A stretch of 64,000 nt of DNA from Anaeramoeba flamelloides. Taxonomy: Eukaryota > Metamonada > Anaeramoebidae. Positions within the stretch are counted from its first letter, which is position 1. Each line of letters opens with the position of its first letter. The stretch covers positions 15,896,501-15,960,500 of the forward strand of contig JANTQA010000012.1 in the NCBI GenBank assembly GCA_027625915.1, in the 5' to 3' direction. The notes under the pieces are model-generated. The model did no database searches. It worked only from the letters and a program-made list of their open reading frames with translations, and was not told the DNA's origin. Positions 60,736 to 64,000 of this stretch are shown in pieces. Made by a program: the position numbers and the translations under genes.

Positions 60736-61885
60736 TTTACACACTATCAATAATACTAATAACACAGTTTATTTATTATTTTGTTATTTTGAACAAATTT
60801 TTTGGAAAAAATAATAAACAAAATTTTTACGACTGAGATCAGAGAAAAAAAATTTATTTTGATATTTCAACAATTTAATTTTATCTCAAAGTTCTATCCT
60901 GAGGAAAAACATTAATAAAATTATTTTTAAACATCAGGATGAAAATTCAGAGTTTTTTCTACCCTTTGTAGATCAAATCAGAAGGTACAATTAAAAAAAC
61001 AATTTTTTGTTATTAATTTGGAAAACGAAAATAAGGGTGGTTTATTAATTATAAAAAAAAACACTTTAATAACTGGTTCTTCAATAAGAATAACCCCAAA
61101 TATCAAAACTCTAAGGATACTTTCAATTCAATAACCCTTTAAAGGGATTGTATAAGCAAGGTTTGAATAATTTTTTAATTATTCTAATTTATCTGTAAAA
61201 ATATCTAAAGATCTCAAGTTTTGGTATGTCAATTTTTACATTTGAAGTTAAGAAAAGGATTTAGTATCAATTAAAAATGAAAGATTTAGATTAAGGATAA
61301 AATCATTAAATAATTCCATGAAGGTTTTACAACATAAATTCTGTGATTTATTTGAACATTCACTTGTTTGTGTTATTATTAAAATTATTAGATTTTTTTT
61401 TTTTTTGGAATGTTGTCTGAAATTGTTGTACAATTAAATTGATAATGCAATACAGTGATTTTTAATGCCTTCTGTTGGTGTCGATAATTTATGAATTTGA
61501 AAGAACATTTTTTATTTGTCTATTTTATGAAAATTGTCTTTCCTTAATTCTATCATTTAAGCATTTTTTTCAGACGATTTTGCTTTTTAAACATTTTCAA
61601 ATGTTTTGAAGATCTGAAGTGGAAAATGATTTCAATTTCTTGTTTGAGTCTATTAATCATTCCCCAGAAAAATATAAAAAAATGGATTGAATAAAAAAGA
61701 GAAAAAAAACAAAAAAGAAAAGAATAAAATTGATTTGAATCTTAAACAGATTTTTTAACCAGAGTAAATCAAAATTTTATTCTGATTAAGCTTTTTGATC
61801 CATAATTATTTTGAATTTTTCTTAGGTTTTTTTTTTTTATTTTTTTTTAAAAATGTATTAAAAAACAAAATAAATTGTGTTGTGA
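60736..61885. other. AT-rich spacer downstream of the ribonuclease kappa gene
   Basis: A plus-strand frame at about 61251-61430 (KNERFRLRIKSLNNSMKVLQ) and its minus-strand counterpart both look weakly coding, so neither can be chosen. Otherwise nothing seen. Confidence 0.35.
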
Positions 61886-62464
61886 TTAATTGATGTCAAA
61901 TTCATCAAATTCCTCATTGTTGACTACCAGTTCTTTGTACCTTTCCCTTTTGGTAACTTGTTTGTATCGAAAACTACATCCTATCAGGAAAACAAGATAA
62001 ATACCGGCTGCAATGTATAAATCACGTGCAAGGCTCTTTGGTTTTTTGTCTCCTATGTCTCCAATATTTCCTTTTGAACATCAGTTTAATGTTATTTTAA
62101 AAACATTTGGATTAATTGAAAAAAAAATAAAAAAAAAGAAAAAAAGAAAAAAAATAAATTTTAATAAACAAACTTTGAAAAGTTTTTTTTTGAACAAAAG
62201 AGAAAATAAGCAAAAGAGTTACCTTGGTGGCCAGTAGAAAAGAGGATCCCTAAAATTACCTTTTTATGAGAAGTTAACAAAAAGAAAAATATAAAAAAGA
62301 AAAAAGAGAATTAAAATGTCATTTAAACCAACCAAACAAGCCAATTATTTTGAAAGAAGAAACAAAAAAGACTAGAAAATAAGTACAAGCATAATAACCC
62401 CCCAAATTGAAAGAATAATACAAAAAATAGATCCTTTTTTTTCAGGAATACAACTATTACCCAT
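61886..62464 (-). CDS. RNASEK: Ribonuclease kappa (V-ATPase-associated small membrane protein), three exons
   Basis: A small two-pass membrane protein; in animals it associates with the V-ATPase and is needed for endocytic uptake, and was first described as a ribonuclease. Minus-strand exons 62387-62464, 62223-62259 and 61886-62070 join in phase at GT..AG borders to give 99 residues (human protein 98). The first membrane segment spans the first splice: IILSIWGVIML-VILGILFST, matching GIVLSAWGVIMLIMLGIFF. The second is LYIAAGIYLVFLIGCSF, matching CFIAAGLYLLLGGFSF, followed by the basic RYKQVTKRERYK. The loop is shorter than in animals (GDIGDKKPKS) and an acidic tail NNEEFDEFDIN has been added. 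Middle exon is only 37 bases. The acceptor of exon 2 at 62260-62261 was chosen because it restores the conserved VILG. Confidence 0.93.
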
Positions 62465-62766
62465 CTTTGTTTGTTGTGAAAATTTTTAAAAAAACAAAAA
62501 GTAAAAAAATGAAAACAATTATTTAATTAAGGAAGACAGAGAAAAAATTTAAAGTTACTTAATGGTTATGTTCAGTGAATTTGGTTTGTACCACTGGTGT
62601 TTCAAGTTGTAATTTAGGGAGTATTCTAATTAGTAATAGAAAATAATTTTACTTTGTGAAACAAGGTTTAGAAAACAGAATTAGAATGAAAAGGATCTTT
62701 CCGACTTTTGTTAAAATTACCCCTGTATACTTTTTAAACTGGTAACTCAAGAATTATAGACTTTTG
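62465..62766. other. Upstream region of ribonuclease kappa
   Basis: Presumed promoter region; nothing recognisable. Confidence 0.4.
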
Positions 62767-63055
62767 TGAGCTGATCTAATTTGGAATTGGTTAAAAGTTA
62801 AATTTTGACCACTTTTCTTTTTCAACTAGTAATTTTTGAAAAAAAAAACTGTAATTGTTTTTCTCAGTGTTTAAAGAGTTTACAATTTTCAAGAGTTTTA
62901 AACGGAAAACCTATCTTGTATTGTTTTTGTGATTTTGAAAATAGATGGTCAAATTATTTTCATAGTTTAAAATGTTAAATAATCTGGTTTAAATAGGTAA
63001 TCGCGAATTCACATTGTTTTAGAAGATTTTTAAGGTAATTACATCCTACCTATAT
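62767..63055. repeat. ~285-bp dispersed repeat, copy 2
   Basis: Same-orientation partner of 49628-49912; core 62870-63010 appears identical to 49736-49876. Followed at once by a T run (63061-63090), which would suit a retroposed RNA tail read on the other strand. Confidence 0.85.
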
Positions 63056-63057
63056 AT

Positions 63058-63091
<34 letters not shown>

Positions 63092-63304
63092 TTTACATTT
63101 TTTTACATCTGAGAAATGGAAACTATGATTTCAAAAGAATTCAAGGATTTACCCAAATAAAAAAGAAATAAAAGAACGAATGAAACAAAAAATATACAAA
63201 AAAAATGAAAAAACGAGATTTTAAAAAGTCTTTCGTGATTTTAAAACCAAAAAGTGTAATATCCGTGATATATATAAATTATTATTATTGAATAATAATC
63301 AGTG

Positions 63305-63695
63305 CAGTCGTTTCCACTTTTAAGGCACAAACTTTCAACAAACATTAAGGTATAAAGAAAAATCTCAAATAAAGAAACAAAATTTAGATTCTAATATAAT
63401 ACTTTGTGAAAAAAAAAATCAAAATTTACATTTTAATTTGAAATTTTTTTTGTCTTAATTTTAGTTACAGTCAGTTTCACTTTAAGGCACAAAATTTCTA
63501 GGAAATTTAAGGATTTAAAAAAATCAAAAATTAAGGCACAAAATTTGTAATTTTTTTTTTACTGATAATTTTACTAGAATTTGAATTTTGTGCCTTAATT
63601 TGATATTTTTATTGTGCCTTAAATTACGTTGAAAGTTTGTGTCTCAAAAGTGGAACTGACTGTAAAAGTTTGTGTCTTAAAAGTGAAATTGACTG
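63305..63695. mobile_element. Nested CAGT-type MITEs
   Basis: Inner element 63468-63662: ends CAGTCAGTTTCAC...GTGGAACTGACTG, TA outside both ends. Outer arms: CAGTCGTTTCCACTTTTAAG at 63305 and the complement of CAGTCAATTTCACTTTTAAG ending at 63695, TA outside on the right only. AAGGCACAAA words recur at all four ends. They belong with the 31854-32158 element by subterminal words and CAGTC start. Confidence 0.75.
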
Positions 63696-64000
63696 TATAT
63701 AAAAGAATTATTCTTCTTGAGTTCAAAATAACTCTTTGATGAATAAAATATTTATAAATATTTTTTATCATCTTGAACTGAAAAATGTCCGAAAAAAACA
63801 TAGTTAAGAACCATATTTATGAATATTTAAAACGTGGAAGTTTTTCATTTTCTTACAAACTTTTCATAAACATAAAAAATATTCCTTTTTCAAAAAATAA
63901 TAAAATCACAAGAATCAAGAAAAAATTTTCAAATATTGATATTTTTATATGACTAATTTGTGATTCTGTAAGTACCGATATAATTTTTAATTACAGCTAG

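Overview
This window is very AT-rich nuclear DNA from a eukaryotic microbe. The evidence is spliceosomal introns with GT(A/G/T)...AG borders ranging from about 53 bases to 2.7 kb, long Asn/Lys/Glu-rich low-complexity stretches inside genes, a heterotrimeric G-protein alpha subunit, an RBX-type cullin RING protein, nicalin, ribonuclease kappa, BTB-BACK and PH domain proteins, and gene-poor AT-rich spacers full of small inverted-repeat elements. The mix suggests a free-living amoeboid protist. Anaeramoeba (Metamonada) is my best guess from protein style; an amoebozoan is the main alternative. This placement is inference, not proof.

Layout. 2-1636 (+): 3' part of a gene for an acidic protein with four similar beta-rich modules. 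3415-4155: cluster of palindromic modules. 4455-9486 (-): five-exon G-alpha gene; its 2.7-kb first intron holds a 128-bp foldback and one copy of a diverged ~1.3-kb repeat whose partner lies at ~11975-13220. 13636-15438 (-): nicalin. 15831-16385: TTAA-flanked foldback element. 17500-19030: decayed LINE split by a second palindrome cluster. 20580-22136 (-): BTB-BACK fused to a bacterial-looking C-terminal domain. 22137-27201: gene-poor, with a TTAA-flanked MITE. 27202-31170 (+): three-exon deoxyribose-phosphate aldolase with a C-terminal membrane anchor; intron 2 carries the largest palindrome cluster. 31171-37490: elements only. 37491-38403 (-): four-exon RBX RING protein. 41534-48245 (+): two-exon gene for a ~2,190-residue protein with RG-rich start, CH-like region, coiled coil and PH domain. 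48391-49905: three repeats. 51949-52493 (-): proline-rich repeat protein, 3' exons. 55429-56603 (-): p67phox-like TPR protein with an RGG tract. 61886-62464 (-): three-exon ribonuclease kappa. The rest is spacer with repeats and a few coding-like relics.

The genes do not form one pathway and are not an operon. They are ordinary cell-biology genes: signalling (G-alpha, possible NADPH-oxidase adaptor, PH protein), ubiquitin ligation (RBX; the BTB protein could be a cullin-3 adaptor), ER membrane biogenesis (nicalin), V-ATPase/endolysosome (ribonuclease kappa) and deoxynucleoside breakdown (aldolase). The most unusual content is the mobile or structural DNA: at least four clusters of tightly packed 70-90-bp palindromes built from three recurring module types, plus several TA- and TTAA-flanked inverted-repeat families.
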